Below are positions 35,431-44,322 of a stretch of 57,654 nt of DNA, piece by piece. Every line of letters begins with the position of its first letter. Within the stretch, counting starts at the first letter, position 1. This DNA comes from Bacteroidales bacterium (GTDB lineage: Bacteria > Bacteroidota > Bacteroidia > Bacteroidales > UBA7960), in the NCBI GenBank assembly GCA_003557765.1, contig PWNO01000250.1, forward strand, positions 1 through 57,654. The letters run 5' to 3'. Below the pieces are notes generated by a model, which was not told where the DNA came from, searched no databases, and saw only the letters and a program-made list of their open reading frames with translations. Made by a program: the position numbers and the translations under genes.

Positions 35431-36762
35431 TTATTGGGAATCATACTTTTCATGGAAAGCATTCAGGAACTCCTGGTCCACATTTTCACAGCCACGTCCG
35501 ACCTCGCTGGTTGTGAATTCGTGGTAATAATTGGGATTCCGTTCCGGGTCGCCACTATACCTGACCGGTATGTGTATTTCATGCCCGGCGATCAGGCTGC
35601 CACCCCGTCCAAACCTTCCGGTGTTCCGCGGATGATTAATAATAAACCAGGAACACACCTGGTATTGTCTATAGACTCTGCTCCACGTGTCACCTCCTCT
35701 TACCGTATATAGCTCATCTTCAGGGAATGGAGGTGGAGCATCCAGTTCTTCCAAAGCCTCCCCGGGAACATCCACGATCGTATCATGTGTTTCGACCAGG
35801 CTTGTTGAAGGCAGCCGTATGGGGGGCTTGGGATCAAAAACAAATAAGTCATAGACCATATAACCCACCAGAATGCCGGCCAGCACAATCATGGCATATT
35901 TTAATGTATTCAACTGCACGGAATTGCTTTTCTGCTGTGCTGAACTTCCGGACACACGGGAAGCTCCTGATAAAGTACCCCGGGAAAGACTGCTTTCATT
36001 TTCTCTTTCACCCATAAAAACCCTTGTGGTATGGTCGACATGATAATAGGAGATCATCATCAATGATGCAGGCTGGCGTGCAGCTTCATGCTCAAACAGC
36101 CCCATGATCCGCAACAATTTAGTCTGCAGCGGCATGGAGTCCTGCATCACTTTTCTGACATCTTTCCTGAAAAGGTGTTGACAAATGGGACCTGTTCCAA
36201 GCAATATACAGTCACCGGAAAGAGGTTTAAGCGGGATTTCAGCACTCCGGGGACTCAACTGGGGTTCCTGGCCGACGAAGGCCAGGGGTTTAGCCACCTG
36301 CACCTGCTCCGGCAGGCCCTGGGTGGTATCACCGCCATGTGTCAACAAAGGATGGACCTTTTTCCCATCCCATAATGCCATACATACCTGATCACCCGCC
36401 CATGCATAATGAAGGGTGTTTTCATGGTTCAGCAAGCAAAGGCAACTGATCCGGGCCGGGGTATTATAGGTCGGATCCTTTTTCACCAGCTGGCATATGT
36501 ATCCGTTGCTGTATTTCAAGGCACTGGTGGTGATATCTTCCACCTGTTCATCATCGGCATGATCCATATAATAGCGCATGCGTTCGGCTACAATCCCGGC
36601 CAGCTCTTCCTGCTTTTTATCCCTGCCTTCGGTGGCAACCACTACCATCACATGGCCAAATGAGGTATTAAAAGCCTCCTGCCGATGCAGTCCTGTCGGT
36701 TCATCGCCAGATGAATGCACCTTGCCTGCATATTCAAATGATTTCAACTTTTTCGTATTCAT
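35431..36762 (-). CDS. Membrane protein with PP2C-like pseudophosphatase domain and extracytoplasmic LysM domain
   Basis: A 443-residue protein I do not recognise as a named family. Residues 1 to about 240 follow the PP2C (PPM) pattern: VMVVVATEG in place of the metal-binding D-G-x-G strand, LHYAWAGDQVCMALWDGKKV like the PP2C G-D-S-R segment, and CILLGTGPICQHL in place of S-D-G-L. Most metal-binding aspartates are gone, so it is probably catalytically dead. After a Ser-rich linker comes one membrane helix (about 287-307) and a LysM domain near the C-terminus (about 352-400). It may sense peptidoglycan outside and signal inside; this is inference. ATG 36762 is favoured by the promoter; ATG 36780 is also in frame. 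Confidence 0.75.
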   Translation of the reverse strand: MNTKKLKSFEYAGKVHSSGDEPTGLHRQEAFNTSFGHVMVVVATEGRDKKQEELAGIVAERMRYYMDHADDEQVEDITTSALKYSNGYICQLVKKDPTYNTPARISCLCLLNHENTLHYAWAGDQVCMALWDGKKVHPLLTHGGDTTQGLPEQVQVAKPLAFVGQEPQLSPRSAEIPLKPLSGDCILLGTGPICQHLFRKDVRKVMQDSMPLQTKLLRIMGLFEHEAARQPASLMMISYYHVDHTTRVFMGERENESSLSRGTLSGASRVSGSSAQQKSNSVQLNTLKYAMIVLAGILVGYMVYDLFVFDPKPPIRLPSTSLVETHDTIVDVPGEALEELDAPPPFPEDELYTVRGGDTWSRVYRQYQVCSWFIINHPRNTGRFGRGGSLIAGHEIHIPVRYSGDPERNPNYYHEFTTSEVGRGCENVDQEFLNAFHEKYDSQ

Positions 36763-36788
36763 AGTCAGATCGGCTTTCATACAGCAAA

Positions 36789-36796
36789 CAAAAATA
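36789..36796 (-). promoter_or_regulatory. -7 promoter box of the PP2C-like/LysM gene
   Basis: The minus strand reads TATTTTTG, an exact TAnnTTTG. Transcription would start near 36782, which favours translation from 36762. No -33 element is evident. Confidence 0.45.
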
Positions 36797-36888
36797 CATC
36801 CTTTATTGTGAAAAAGCGAAAAAATAACTTGCAACCTGTGACGGCCTGATCCTGGTTTGGTTGCAGCCGCCTGTCGCTGGGATGAGGG

Positions 36889-37692
36889 TTAATTCCGTAT
36901 GGCCTGCGTGATGGCGACAAAATCCTTCACACTCAGTTGCTCCGGACGCTCACCGGCATAATGCACTGGCAGCATATTCCCATCAATAATAAGGGATCTC
37001 AAAGAATTCCGGAGTGTTTTGCGGCGTTGGTTGAACGCTGTCTTGACCACACAAAAAAACAATTTCTCATTACAGGGCAGCATAAAGTCCTTTTTGCGGC
37101 GCATGTGGAGCACCGACGACATCACCTTCGGTGGTGGGATAAACACACCAGGGGGGATATGGAAGCAGACCCGGACATCATAGAATGCCTGTGAGAGCAC
37201 GCTCAATATGCCATACACCTTGCTGCCAGGTGGAGAAGCGATCCGCTGCGCCACTTCTTTCTGAAACATCCCCGTCAGTTCAGGGACCTGCGCACGGAGG
37301 GTGAGCACCCGGAAGATGATCTGACTTGAAATATTGTATGGGAAATTACCAATCACAGCAAACTGGTCTGAACCAAAAAGCCTGTGCAGGTCGTACCGCA
37401 GAAAATCTCCTTCGATGATCCTGTCATCCTGATGCGGGTAGGCCGTGCGCAGATAATCCACAGACTCACTGTCTATCTCCATGCCATACCATGCTTCCGG
37501 ATGGCTGTCGATAAGAAAGTGAGACAACACCCCGGTACCAGGACCGATTTCCAGGATATGCCGGTATGCGGAAGGGTTTTCCAGGCAAGAAGCTACCTTC
37601 ATTGCTATGCGCTTGTTGGCCAGGAAATGCTGACCCAGGGCTTTTTTAGGCCTTACGGGTGATGACACGGGTATGGTCTTTTCAGTTAACAA
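36889..37692 (-). CDS. rsmA: 16S rRNA (adenine1518/1519-N6)-dimethyltransferase
   Basis: A 267-residue KsgA/RsmA that dimethylates two adenines in helix 45 of 16S rRNA with S-adenosylmethionine. Seen: KKALGQHFLANKRIAMKV, the SAM-binding LEIGPGTGVLSHFL, the catalytic NFPYNISS and IPPGVFIPPPKVMSSVLH. There is no ATG upstream of the conserved start: TTG at 37692 overlaps the stop of the upstream TPR gene by 11 bases, and GTG at 37668 is the alternative. The overlap suggests translational coupling to the TPR gene. Confidence 0.96.
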   Translation of the reverse strand: MLTEKTIPVSSPVRPKKALGQHFLANKRIAMKVASCLENPSAYRHILEIGPGTGVLSHFLIDSHPEAWYGMEIDSESVDYLRTAYPHQDDRIIEGDFLRYDLHRLFGSDQFAVIGNFPYNISSQIIFRVLTLRAQVPELTGMFQKEVAQRIASPPGSKVYGILSVLSQAFYDVRVCFHIPPGVFIPPPKVMSSVLHMRRKKDFMLPCNEKLFFCVVKTAFNQRRKTLRNSLRSLIIDGNMLPVHYAGERPEQLSVKDFVAITQAIRN

Positions 37693-39514
37693 CGTCGCCC
37701 CGCAATTGCCGGAAGCGATTGCGCGCGGTTATGGTATGCAGGCTGCCTGGATACTCGATCATGATCTGCTGATAGAGGGCCATCGCCTTGTCGTCTCTTT
37801 CAAAAAGGTGTTGTTGAAGCTCAGCCCGCTGAAACAGGGCTTCATCTGCGAGCAGGCCCATGGGATACTGTTCAGTAATCAGGGCCAGCAGGCTGTCTGC
37901 AGCCTCGTAGTCGCCTCTTTCGCGCATAATGTCAGCGCGTGCAAAGAGCACATCATCCTGTATCTGGTGATTTGGAAATGCGTCCTGGATGGAATCCAGG
38001 GTTTGTAAGGCCCTGTCGTACTGATTCATAAAGATGTGTTGTTCAGCCCGGGCAAACATGAGCAAGGGCTGTGGGTCTCCATTCACACCCAGGTTATCCT
38101 GTATCCTGAGCGACAGTTTCATGGCATCATTGGCAATCAGCCTGGATGTCCCGGCCTTCAGGATGTCAAGCTGGGCCTTTGCCCAGTCAAACTCACCAAT
38201 AAAATACGTCAGGCGTGCATTTTTATACTTTGCTTCATGGGCGAGGGGATCGTCACGAAACATGCGGTCGACCTGCGAATACAAAAGCGTCGCATCCCAC
38301 ACCTGGCCGGTATGCAGCAGGATATCAGCCAGCTCGATACGGCATTCCGCTTTCACACGGTTGGAGATTCGGGGGAGGTCGAGTGTAGCCTCCAGCAGTT
38401 CGATCGCTTCTGACGTGTTCTCCAGATAAAACGCCTGCAGGTTAGCCAGGTTGCGGACGAGGCTTACGGTGCGGGCATTGATGCCCAGGTCACCAATGGC
38501 TTCCTTGTATTCCTGCTCAATCTCAAGCAGATCATCCGGATCATAGGTGTAATCATCGGTCACAGCCAGAAAGCGGACGTTCAAATAGCCAACCAGCGCT
38601 TGCAGGTAATGGCGTGCTTCTTCACCCTGTTCAAGCAGGTATTGATAGGCTTCGGCAGCTACCTCATAATGCGCGTTGTTCTTGCTCAATTCCGCAACCT
38701 CCAGCACTGGCCGCCCTTCCTGCTGCAGGCGCCGGTCAAGGGCCCTGGCTTGCCGGAAGGCGAGGCGAAAGTCCTGCTGCTGAATGGACAGCCACAGCAA
38801 CATCTCCGAGTAATGGACATGATCGGGTTCCCGTTGCGTGCGTGCAAGGAGCTCTGCCCTGAGCGCATCATTACGTTCAAAGCCCGGATCATGAGCGATT
38901 GCGTCCTGAATCATGCCCCTGACCCGGTCCATGTCATCCGGACGTGCAGTAATATAATCAAGGTACTCACGCATCATGGCACGGTAGTCGCCTTTCTTTT
39001 CATGGAGCTCAGCAATACGAAGATGCAGGGGGTGGCTGTCGCCTAAAAGCCGGCGACCCTCCTTGAAAGTGTCCATGGCCCTGTCAAGGTATCCCCGTGT
39101 TTCAAAAGCCATGGCAAGTCCGATCACCGCATCAGGATCTGCTTCCAGGTCATCAATGAGGCCATTAAGCTGCCGGCGTGCCCTGCGCGACTGATCGGCA
39201 CGGTCATAAGACCAGCCAAGGTCTACCTGGTACCGGATGTCATCCGGATGCGCTTCGATCTGTGCTTCTACAACCTGACGCGCTGTCCTGAACTTACCCA
39301 GGGCAAACAGGCTTTCAAGGTAGTTGTTATAGATGACCGGAGTGGGGTTTTCCTCAAAAAGCTCCTCATAAAGGGCCACAGCCTGCTCATATTGGCCATC
39401 GCGAAAATACTGATTTGCCAGTCTTTCGTCGGTGGCATCCTCCGCAAACAAAAGCGGAGTGGCAATCAGGAGCAAATACAAAACGGCAATATTTCTGAAA
39501 AGATACTGCATCAT
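37682..39514 (-). CDS. Secreted or envelope tetratricopeptide repeat protein
   Basis: A 610-residue protein with a signal peptide (QYLFRNIAVLYLLLIATPLLFA) from ATG 39514; the longer frame to 39604 has no proper start. Multiple TPR pairs span the mature protein (for example DGQYEQAVALYEELFEENP, RTARQVVEAQIEAHPDD and DRALQTLDSIQDAFPN); the last resembles YfiO/BamD-like outer-membrane TPR motifs. No lipobox cysteine is visible. It overlaps rsmA by 11 bases. Bacteroidota encode many such exported TPR scaffolds; the partner is unknown. Confidence 0.88.
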   Translation of the reverse strand: MMQYLFRNIAVLYLLLIATPLLFAEDATDERLANQYFRDGQYEQAVALYEELFEENPTPVIYNNYLESLFALGKFRTARQVVEAQIEAHPDDIRYQVDLGWSYDRADQSRRARRQLNGLIDDLEADPDAVIGLAMAFETRGYLDRAMDTFKEGRRLLGDSHPLHLRIAELHEKKGDYRAMMREYLDYITARPDDMDRVRGMIQDAIAHDPGFERNDALRAELLARTQREPDHVHYSEMLLWLSIQQQDFRLAFRQARALDRRLQQEGRPVLEVAELSKNNAHYEVAAEAYQYLLEQGEEARHYLQALVGYLNVRFLAVTDDYTYDPDDLLEIEQEYKEAIGDLGINARTVSLVRNLANLQAFYLENTSEAIELLEATLDLPRISNRVKAECRIELADILLHTGQVWDATLLYSQVDRMFRDDPLAHEAKYKNARLTYFIGEFDWAKAQLDILKAGTSRLIANDAMKLSLRIQDNLGVNGDPQPLLMFARAEQHIFMNQYDRALQTLDSIQDAFPNHQIQDDVLFARADIMRERGDYEAADSLLALITEQYPMGLLADEALFQRAELQQHLFERDDKAMALYQQIMIEYPGSLHTITARNRFRQLRGDVVN

Positions 39515-39941
39515 AGGAGTACTTGAGTTAAATCCATTTATGCTATCTAGTCCCGGAAAAGAGTTGCCAGCGAGGGCAAATGATTGGCAAGGAGTCGCAT
39601 GCAAGCAATAACCGGATTACCGGCTCAGGCATCTGGCTCCTTTGGAATCATCCTGGCCCTGGCACCCAATGCCCGGGGTGTATGTAATCATGAATGTCAA
39701 AGCGATTTGTGTCTTTCACCATGTGCACACATGCACAACGAAAACCATACCAGGATTGTTTTACATCCTGCAAATATCCGGTATATGCTATGGCAAATAC
39801 TGCATCACCACGTAACCATCTTGCATACTTTACAAATCATCTCAAAAAAGTCTTTCCCCCCCATGGTCATTGAGCCAGCTGCATGGATGTGATGAGCCGG
39901 GGCTCACCTGATGCCTCAAAGCCAACGTTCAACAATAATCA
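39515..39941. other. Intergenic region between serS and the TPR gene
   Basis: No gene, tRNA or strong promoter is visible. A short palindrome, TGAGCC-GG-GGCTCA (39893-39906), lies 36 bases past the serS stop and could help end that transcript, but no T-run follows it. Confidence 0.45.
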
Positions 39942-41210
39942 TCATATGCGTTCAAACCCTGTATACTTATGCAACACCTTGGGAATTCGTATGCCATCCG
40001 GGTCTTGGTTGTTTTCGAGGAGTGCTGCCATCACGCGGGGCAAGGCCAAAGCACTGCCATTGAGGGTATGGGCCAGCTGGTTTTTACCTTCTGCCGGCCG
40101 AAACCTCAGCTTCATGCGCTGTGCCTGGTAAGTCTCAAAATTAGATATGGAGCTTACCTCAAGCCACCGCTTCTGGCCTGCCGAATAAACTTCCATGTCG
40201 TAGGTGAGGGCTGCGGCAAAGCCGAGATCCCCGCCACAGAGCCGGGCCACACGGAACGGAAGCTCCAGTTTTTGCAATAAACCCGCTACATAGTCAACCA
40301 TCTCGTCCAGGGCGACATAACTTTTTTCAGGATGCACCACCTGTACGATCTCGACCTTATCGAACTGGTGCAGCCTGTTGAGTCCCCTGACATCTTTACC
40401 ATAGGATCCAGCCTCGCGCCGGAAACAAACAGAATATGCCGTGTATTTCACCGGCAGGTCATCCTCACCCAGGATGGTATCGCGGAAAATGTTCGTCACA
40501 GGCACTTCGGAGGTCGGGATAAGGTAGAGGTCATCTTCGGGAATGCGGTACATCTGACCGTCTTTGTCGGGCAACTGGCCCGTGCCGTAAGCTGAAGCGG
40601 CATTGACGAGCAGGGGAGGCTGTATTTCCGTGTATCCGGCCTTATCTGCTTCATCAAGAAAAAAAGCAATGAGTGCACGTTGCAATTTGGCACCCTTCCC
40701 TTTGTAAACCGGGAAACCGGCGCCGGTCACTTTGGTTCCGGCAGCAAAATCAATCAAGCCATATTCAGAAGCCAAATCCCAATGGGACTTTGCGCCATCT
40801 GCCAGCACAGGCTGTTCACCTTCTTCCCGCACCACTTCATTGTCTGCTTCCGTATTTCCGGCAGGCACTGACGGGTGCGGCAACATCGGCAGGTTGGTCA
40901 TCAGCTCCTGGAGCTCATTAGCAGCAGTATCAAGCTCTTCCTGCAACTGTTTGGATTTTTTCTTCAGCTCAGCCGATTGTGATTTAATGGATTGGGCCTC
41001 ATCACCCTTGCCAGCCTTAAACAATTCTCCAATCTGGCGTGCCATCGCATTGGCTTCAGCAAGGGTATTGTCCAACTCCTGCTGGATCTGCCTTCTGCGG
41101 GCATCAAGTGCTTTAATCCGTTTCACCAGGTCGCTGGCATCAAAATTCCGGATGCGGTATTGCGTAATGACTCCCTGGCTGTCCTCCCTGATTTTTTGGA
41201 TGTCTATCAT
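39942..41210 (-). CDS. serS: Seryl-tRNA synthetase
   Basis: A 422-residue class II synthetase. The N-terminal long coiled-coil arm (about residues 25-105) binds the tRNA long variable arm. The core contains motif 2 (CFRREAGSYGKDVRGLNRLHQFDKVE) and motif 3 (NGSALALPRVMAALLENNQ). ATG 41210 gives MIDIQKIRED, as in the family. It follows rplU and rpmA on the same strand, a usual order in Bacteroidota, but the terminator at 41303-41330 separates it from rpmA. Confidence 0.98.
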   Translation of the reverse strand: MIDIQKIREDSQGVITQYRIRNFDASDLVKRIKALDARRRQIQQELDNTLAEANAMARQIGELFKAGKGDEAQSIKSQSAELKKKSKQLQEELDTAANELQELMTNLPMLPHPSVPAGNTEADNEVVREEGEQPVLADGAKSHWDLASEYGLIDFAAGTKVTGAGFPVYKGKGAKLQRALIAFFLDEADKAGYTEIQPPLLVNAASAYGTGQLPDKDGQMYRIPEDDLYLIPTSEVPVTNIFRDTILGEDDLPVKYTAYSVCFRREAGSYGKDVRGLNRLHQFDKVEIVQVVHPEKSYVALDEMVDYVAGLLQKLELPFRVARLCGGDLGFAAALTYDMEVYSAGQKRWLEVSSISNFETYQAQRMKLRFRPAEGKNQLAHTLNGSALALPRVMAALLENNQDPDGIRIPKVLHKYTGFERI

Positions 41211-41302
41211 AACGTGCTTGAATTAAATTGGGATTCAGAACCATGCCATTATCCCTCCTCCAGGGAAATATGGCGCATCAAAAGTAGTAAGAATCGAAGC
41301 AT

Positions 41303-41330
41303 AAAAAAAATCCTGCCGCAGCAGGATTTG
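41303..41330 (-). terminator. Rho-independent terminator of rplU-rpmA
   Basis: AAATCCTGC (41309-41317) and GCAGGATTT (41322-41330) form a perfect 9-bp stem with a CGCA tetraloop. On the minus strand a run of T follows. It lies 120 bases past the rpmA stop. Confidence 0.88.
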
Positions 41331-41449
41331 TATCAGGATGAAAAGGTGTTTTTGCAGCTATGTCTGGCTTCCAACCCCTATCCGTATCTTTCACGATGCT
41401 TGCAGCAATTGCTGGGGCATTTGGAGCAGGTTGGACTGATAAAGCCAGG

Positions 41450-42244
41450 TTATTCAGCCGGCTTGTCTTTAGCGGCATCACCCGAATCTTTCTTTGCTGG
41501 CTTGCTTGTCTTTTTTGCTTTGGAAGCCGTCGTCTTCCCGGACTCAGCCTTGGGTGTCTCCTCCTTTTTTGAAGCAGCCTTTTTGGTGCTTGCCTTTTTT
41601 GTTTCTGCTTGAGGGGCCTCCTTTTTCTTCGCAGCCTTGGGCGTAGTTTTCTTGGTTTCTGCCTTGGACGTGTCTTCCTTTTTTGCAGCAGGCTTTTTTG
41701 GAGCAGTCTTCTTTGCAGCAGGCTTTTTGGCTTCTGCTTCAGGGGCTTCCTCTTTCTTGGCAGCCTTGGCAGTGCTTTTCTTAGCTTCCGCCTTGGGGGC
41801 TTCTTCTTTTTTGGCAGCAGCTTTTTTAACAGGTGCCTTTTGTGGAGCAGCTTTTTTCGCTTCCTTTTCGTCGGCCTTAGTGACAACCGGAGCTTCAGCC
41901 ACGGCAACCTCCGCCTCCTTTACTTTTGGTGCGGCCTTTGGTGCAGCTTTTGGCTTGCCATTGCCCGCTTTTGCCTCCCTTACCACCTCTGTCAACGGCT
42001 CTACGGATACATGCGACTTATTGCCGGCCTTCTTGGTGAAAACCACTTTGCCGTCGATCAGGGCAAAAAGGGTATGGTCCTTGCCCATCCCTACATTCCT
42101 GCCAGGATGATGCTGCGTACCCCGCTGTCTGACAATAATGTTGCCGGCAGTGGCAACAGAACCACCAAAAATTTTCACGCCAAGTCGTTTGCTATGCGAC
42201 TCGCGACCGTTTTTCGAGCTACCAACTCCTTTCTTATGTGCCAT
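41450..42244 (-). CDS. rpmA: 50S ribosomal protein L27 with long histone-H1-like C-terminal tail
   Basis: The first 88 of 264 residues are a complete, normal L27 ([41 protein letters not shown]). L27 is usually about 85 residues. The remaining 176 residues are Lys/Ala/Pro/Glu-rich, like histone H1 or AlgP tails. Residues 145-243 are five diverged copies of a unit of about 18-25 residues beginning [12 protein letters not shown]. The frame is continuous from the L27 start with no stop or rare start between the parts. The tail could bind rRNA or DNA or be a fused H1-like gene; its role is unknown. It is preceded by rplU with a 30-base gap. Low-complexity codons leave several shadow frames open here; they are not genes. 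Confidence 0.93.
   Translation of the reverse strand: MAHKKGVGSSKNGRESHSKRLGVKIFGGSVATAGNIIVRQRGTQHHPGRNVGMGKDHTLFALIDGKVVFTKKAGNKSHVSVEPLTEVVREAKAGNGKPKAAPKAAPKVKEAEVAVAEAPVVTKADEKEAKKAAPQKAPVKKAAAKKEEAPKAEAKKSTAKAAKKEEAPEAEAKKPAAKKTAPKKPAAKKEDTSKAETKKTTPKAAKKKEAPQAETKKASTKKAASKKEETPKAESGKTTASKAKKTSKPAKKDSGDAAKDKPAE
41516..41812 (-). repeat. Tandem coding repeats in the L27 tail
   Basis: Five diverged tandem units of about 54-75 bases encode the KKEEAP-x-AE-x-KK repeats of the rpmA tail (residues 145-243). Such repeats can change copy number by slippage. Confidence 0.75.
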
Positions 42245-42274
42245 AATTGTATGATTTTGCTGTTTCCAATCGGG

Positions 42275-42586
42275 TTAAGCAGTAATGTCTTCGATCTGAA
42301 TCTGGGTCATGGGCTGACGATGGCCATTCATCTTCTGGTATCCTTTTCTGCGCTTTTTCTTGAAAACCAAAATCTTGTCGGCTTTCACGTGGTCCAACAC
42401 CTTGGCCTTGACCCTGGCACCCTCCACTACAGGAGTACCCACCTGGATGTTGTCGCCATCGGCAAGCAACATCACCTTGTCAATTTCCAGATCGCTTCCC
42501 GCTTCGTTTTCAAGCAGGTTAACAAAAAGCTTCTGCTCTTTTTGCACTTTAAACTGCTGGCCGCCTATTTCAACAATTGCGTACAT
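42275..42586 (-). CDS. rplU: 50S ribosomal protein L21
   Basis: A 103-residue L21 of normal length with the family start MYAIVEIGGQQFKVQKEQKL and the C-terminal KRRKGYQKMNGHRQPMTQIQI. First gene of the rplU-rpmA operon. Confidence 0.97.
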   Translation of the reverse strand: MYAIVEIGGQQFKVQKEQKLFVNLLENEAGSDLEIDKVMLLADGDNIQVGTPVVEGARVKAKVLDHVKADKILVFKKKRRKGYQKMNGHRQPMTQIQIEDITA

Positions 42587-42629
42587 CTCTTAATATGCGT
42601 TAAATGATTCAATCGAATAAATTGGGGTG

Positions 42630-42660
42630 CAAAGATAAACAAAAATTATCAAGCCGCAAG
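42630..42660 (-). promoter_or_regulatory. Promoter of rplU-rpmA
   Basis: On the minus strand CTTG (42660-42657) lies 19 bases before TATCTTTG (42637-42630), an exact TAnnTTTG. The leader is about 37 bases. Confidence 0.65.
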
Positions 42661-42683
42661 CTCTCGAGATAAATATTTTCCTT

Positions 42684-43580
42684 TCAGGAAGTTGTTTTTT
42701 TTCGCTTGTTCGCCAGATACACTCCCAGCAGGATCAGAGCGATCCAGAACAAAAACACCGCAAGGAAGACTTCTCCGTCAACAATACCCCATAATATGGA
42801 AACCACCGGCATCAGGTAGGTAACCGTAGAGGTAAAAAGTGCAGATGTTTGCCTGATGAGCCAGTTGTGGATGATCATGGCAAGTGCCGTGCCAATGACT
42901 GCGAGGATGGCAATGTATCCAAGGCTTTGCCACCCCTGCGGGTCATGATTCAGCACATGTATCAGGTCGCTTCCGGCAAAGAGGTAGATGATGGATGGTA
43001 TGCCAATAAACATGAAAACCACCGGGGTGATGGTCAATGCGCTGAATTCATATAGAAATCGCTTGATCAGGTTCATGTTAACGGCATAACAAACAGCTGC
43101 AGCAATGGCAAACATCCCGTACCACATGTTGTTCAGCTCACCACCATCAGCCACGGTTAACAGGCCAACAGTCCCGCCCAGACCAAGAAAAACTCCCGCC
43201 ACGTTTAGCCAGCGCGTACGCATCCCAAAAAACAACACACCAATGACCAGGGTAAACAACGGAGTCAGTGAGTTCAACACACCGGCCATGTAACTGTCGA
43301 TCACGGTTTGTGCGATAGCAAACAAAAACGGAGGCAAGCCGTTGCCAATGATACCGGCAAGCAGAAAGTACCTGAGTTTATGCCGGGGCACTTTTTTAAG
43401 GTGCCAGATAAGCAACGGGGACAACACCATAAAAGAGATGGCAATGCGCAGGGCGCCAACCTCAAAGCTGCTGAAAGCGTCAAGGCCTCTTTTGATGAGG
43501 ATGAAAGAGCTCCCCCATACCACCACCAGCAACGCCAGTGCCAGCCAGTGAATACCCCTTGGTCTGCTGTCCTGTTTCAT
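42684..43580 (-). CDS. EamA/DMT-superfamily transporter
   Basis: A 298-residue membrane protein of ten predicted helices built from two EamA repeats (ALALLVVVWGSSFILIKRGL at the start of repeat 1 and the MWYGMFAIAAAVCYAVNMNLIKR segment at the start of repeat 2). EamA proteins export amino acids or other metabolites; the substrate is unknown. ATG 43580 is chosen; the longer frame to 44057 overlaps the divergent macrodomain gene and has no family character. A TACCTTTG box at 43632-43625 on the minus strand probably marks its promoter. Confidence 0.9.
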   Translation of the reverse strand: MKQDSRPRGIHWLALALLVVVWGSSFILIKRGLDAFSSFEVGALRIAISFMVLSPLLIWHLKKVPRHKLRYFLLAGIIGNGLPPFLFAIAQTVIDSYMAGVLNSLTPLFTLVIGVLFFGMRTRWLNVAGVFLGLGGTVGLLTVADGGELNNMWYGMFAIAAAVCYAVNMNLIKRFLYEFSALTITPVVFMFIGIPSIIYLFAGSDLIHVLNHDPQGWQSLGYIAILAVIGTALAMIIHNWLIRQTSALFTSTVTYLMPVVSILWGIVDGEVFLAVFLFWIALILLGVYLANKRKKTTS

Positions 43581-43624
43581 TGTTATATTATGCGTCAAAT
43601 TGTCGAAGTGTAAAAAAGTCCGGG

Positions 43625-43632
43625 CAAAGGTA
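43625..43632 (-). promoter_or_regulatory. -7 promoter box of the EamA gene
   Basis: The minus strand reads TACCTTTG, an exact TAnnTTTG, 45 bases before the ATG at 43580. The opposite-strand box for the macrodomain gene lies 64 bases away, so the two genes are divergently transcribed from one short region. Confidence 0.5.
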
Positions 43633-43695
43633 ATGGAAATCGGGTTTACCATTGCTTCAGCCATCGGTTCAAGCATAATATTTTCAAAGAATGCG

Positions 43696-43703
43696 TATAT
43701 TTG
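43696..43703 (+). promoter_or_regulatory. -7 promoter box of the macrodomain gene
   Basis: TATATTTG is an exact TAnnTTTG, 16 bases before the ATG at 43719. No -33 element is evident. Confidence 0.5.
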
Positions 43704-43718
43704 AGAAAACCTATATCC

Positions 43719-44249
43719 ATGACAAAAGAAGAAGCGATGAAAACCAATCTGGAACTTGTTCAGGGCGACATTGCCAACCAGCCCGACATGGATGCCATTG
43801 TGAATGCGGCAAACGCACAGTTGCGTACGGGTGGCGGAGTAGCTGGTGCCATTCACCGTGCTGCAGGTCCGGGCCTGGAGCAAGAATGCCGGCCATTGGC
43901 GCCGATTCAGCCGGGCCAGGCGGTGATCACAGGCGCACATCAGCTGCCCAATAAATATGTGATCCACTGCCTGGGGCCAGTATACGGTCGCGACAAGCCC
44001 AGCGACAAGCTTTTGGCAGCCTGTTATGAAAACGCCATCAGGCTGGCAGAAGAACACCGGCTCAGCTCCGTTGCTTTTCCTGCAATCTCCACCGGTGTCT
44101 TTGGTTACCCCGTGGATGATGCTGCGGAACTAGCCGTCAGCACCATTAAGAAAATGATCAACCAGCTTGAACACCTTGAAACAATCCGTATGGTACTTTT
44201 CAGTGAAAGCGACCTTCAGGCATTTCAGCAGCAAGTTATTGGTCAATAA
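43719..44249 (+). CDS. Macrodomain protein, MacroD/YmdB-type ADP-ribose-binding hydrolase
   Basis: A 176-residue protein made of one macrodomain. MacroD-type members hydrolyse O-acetyl-ADP-ribose or remove ADP-ribose from acidic residues. Seen: QGDIANQPDMDAIVNAANAQL, the ligand loop GGGVAGAIHRAAG and the second phosphate loop FPAISTGVFGYP. ATG 43719 lies downstream of a good -7 box; ATG 43737 is an alternative. It is divergent from the EamA gene. No ADP-ribosyltransferase or toxin gene is adjacent, so a general NAD-metabolite or repair role is likelier than an antitoxin role. Confidence 0.92.
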   Translation: MTKEEAMKTNLELVQGDIANQPDMDAIVNAANAQLRTGGGVAGAIHRAAGPGLEQECRPLAPIQPGQAVITGAHQLPNKYVIHCLGPVYGRDKPSDKLLAACYENAIRLAEEHRLSSVAFPAISTGVFGYPVDDAAELAVSTIKKMINQLEHLETIRMVLFSESDLQAFQQQVIGQ

Positions 44250-44322
44250 TATACAGGGGATGATGTGTACAGAGTCAAACAGCAATCACAGAAACAACTT
44301 ATATCCATAAAACAAATTTCCC

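Noticed and set aside
39605..39892. Short plus-strand open frame upstream of serS
   Set aside because: It has no plausible start context and its composition looks random; it lies in a non-coding gap.
41278..42607. Long open frames in other frames on both strands across the L27 tail (for example a basic 209-residue frame and a 332-residue antisense frame)
   Set aside because: The Lys/Ala/Pro/Glu codons are low in A/T-ending stops in other frames, so open shadow frames are expected. They have no start context, homology pattern or conserved motifs.
43581..44057. Upstream extension of the EamA gene to 44057
   Set aside because: It runs antisense through the macrodomain gene, has no EamA character and skips a good ATG and promoter at 43580-43632.
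43719..44249. Macrodomain protein as a DarT-DarG-type antitoxin
   Set aside because: No ADP-ribosyltransferase toxin adjoins; flanking genes are an EamA transporter and a peptidase.
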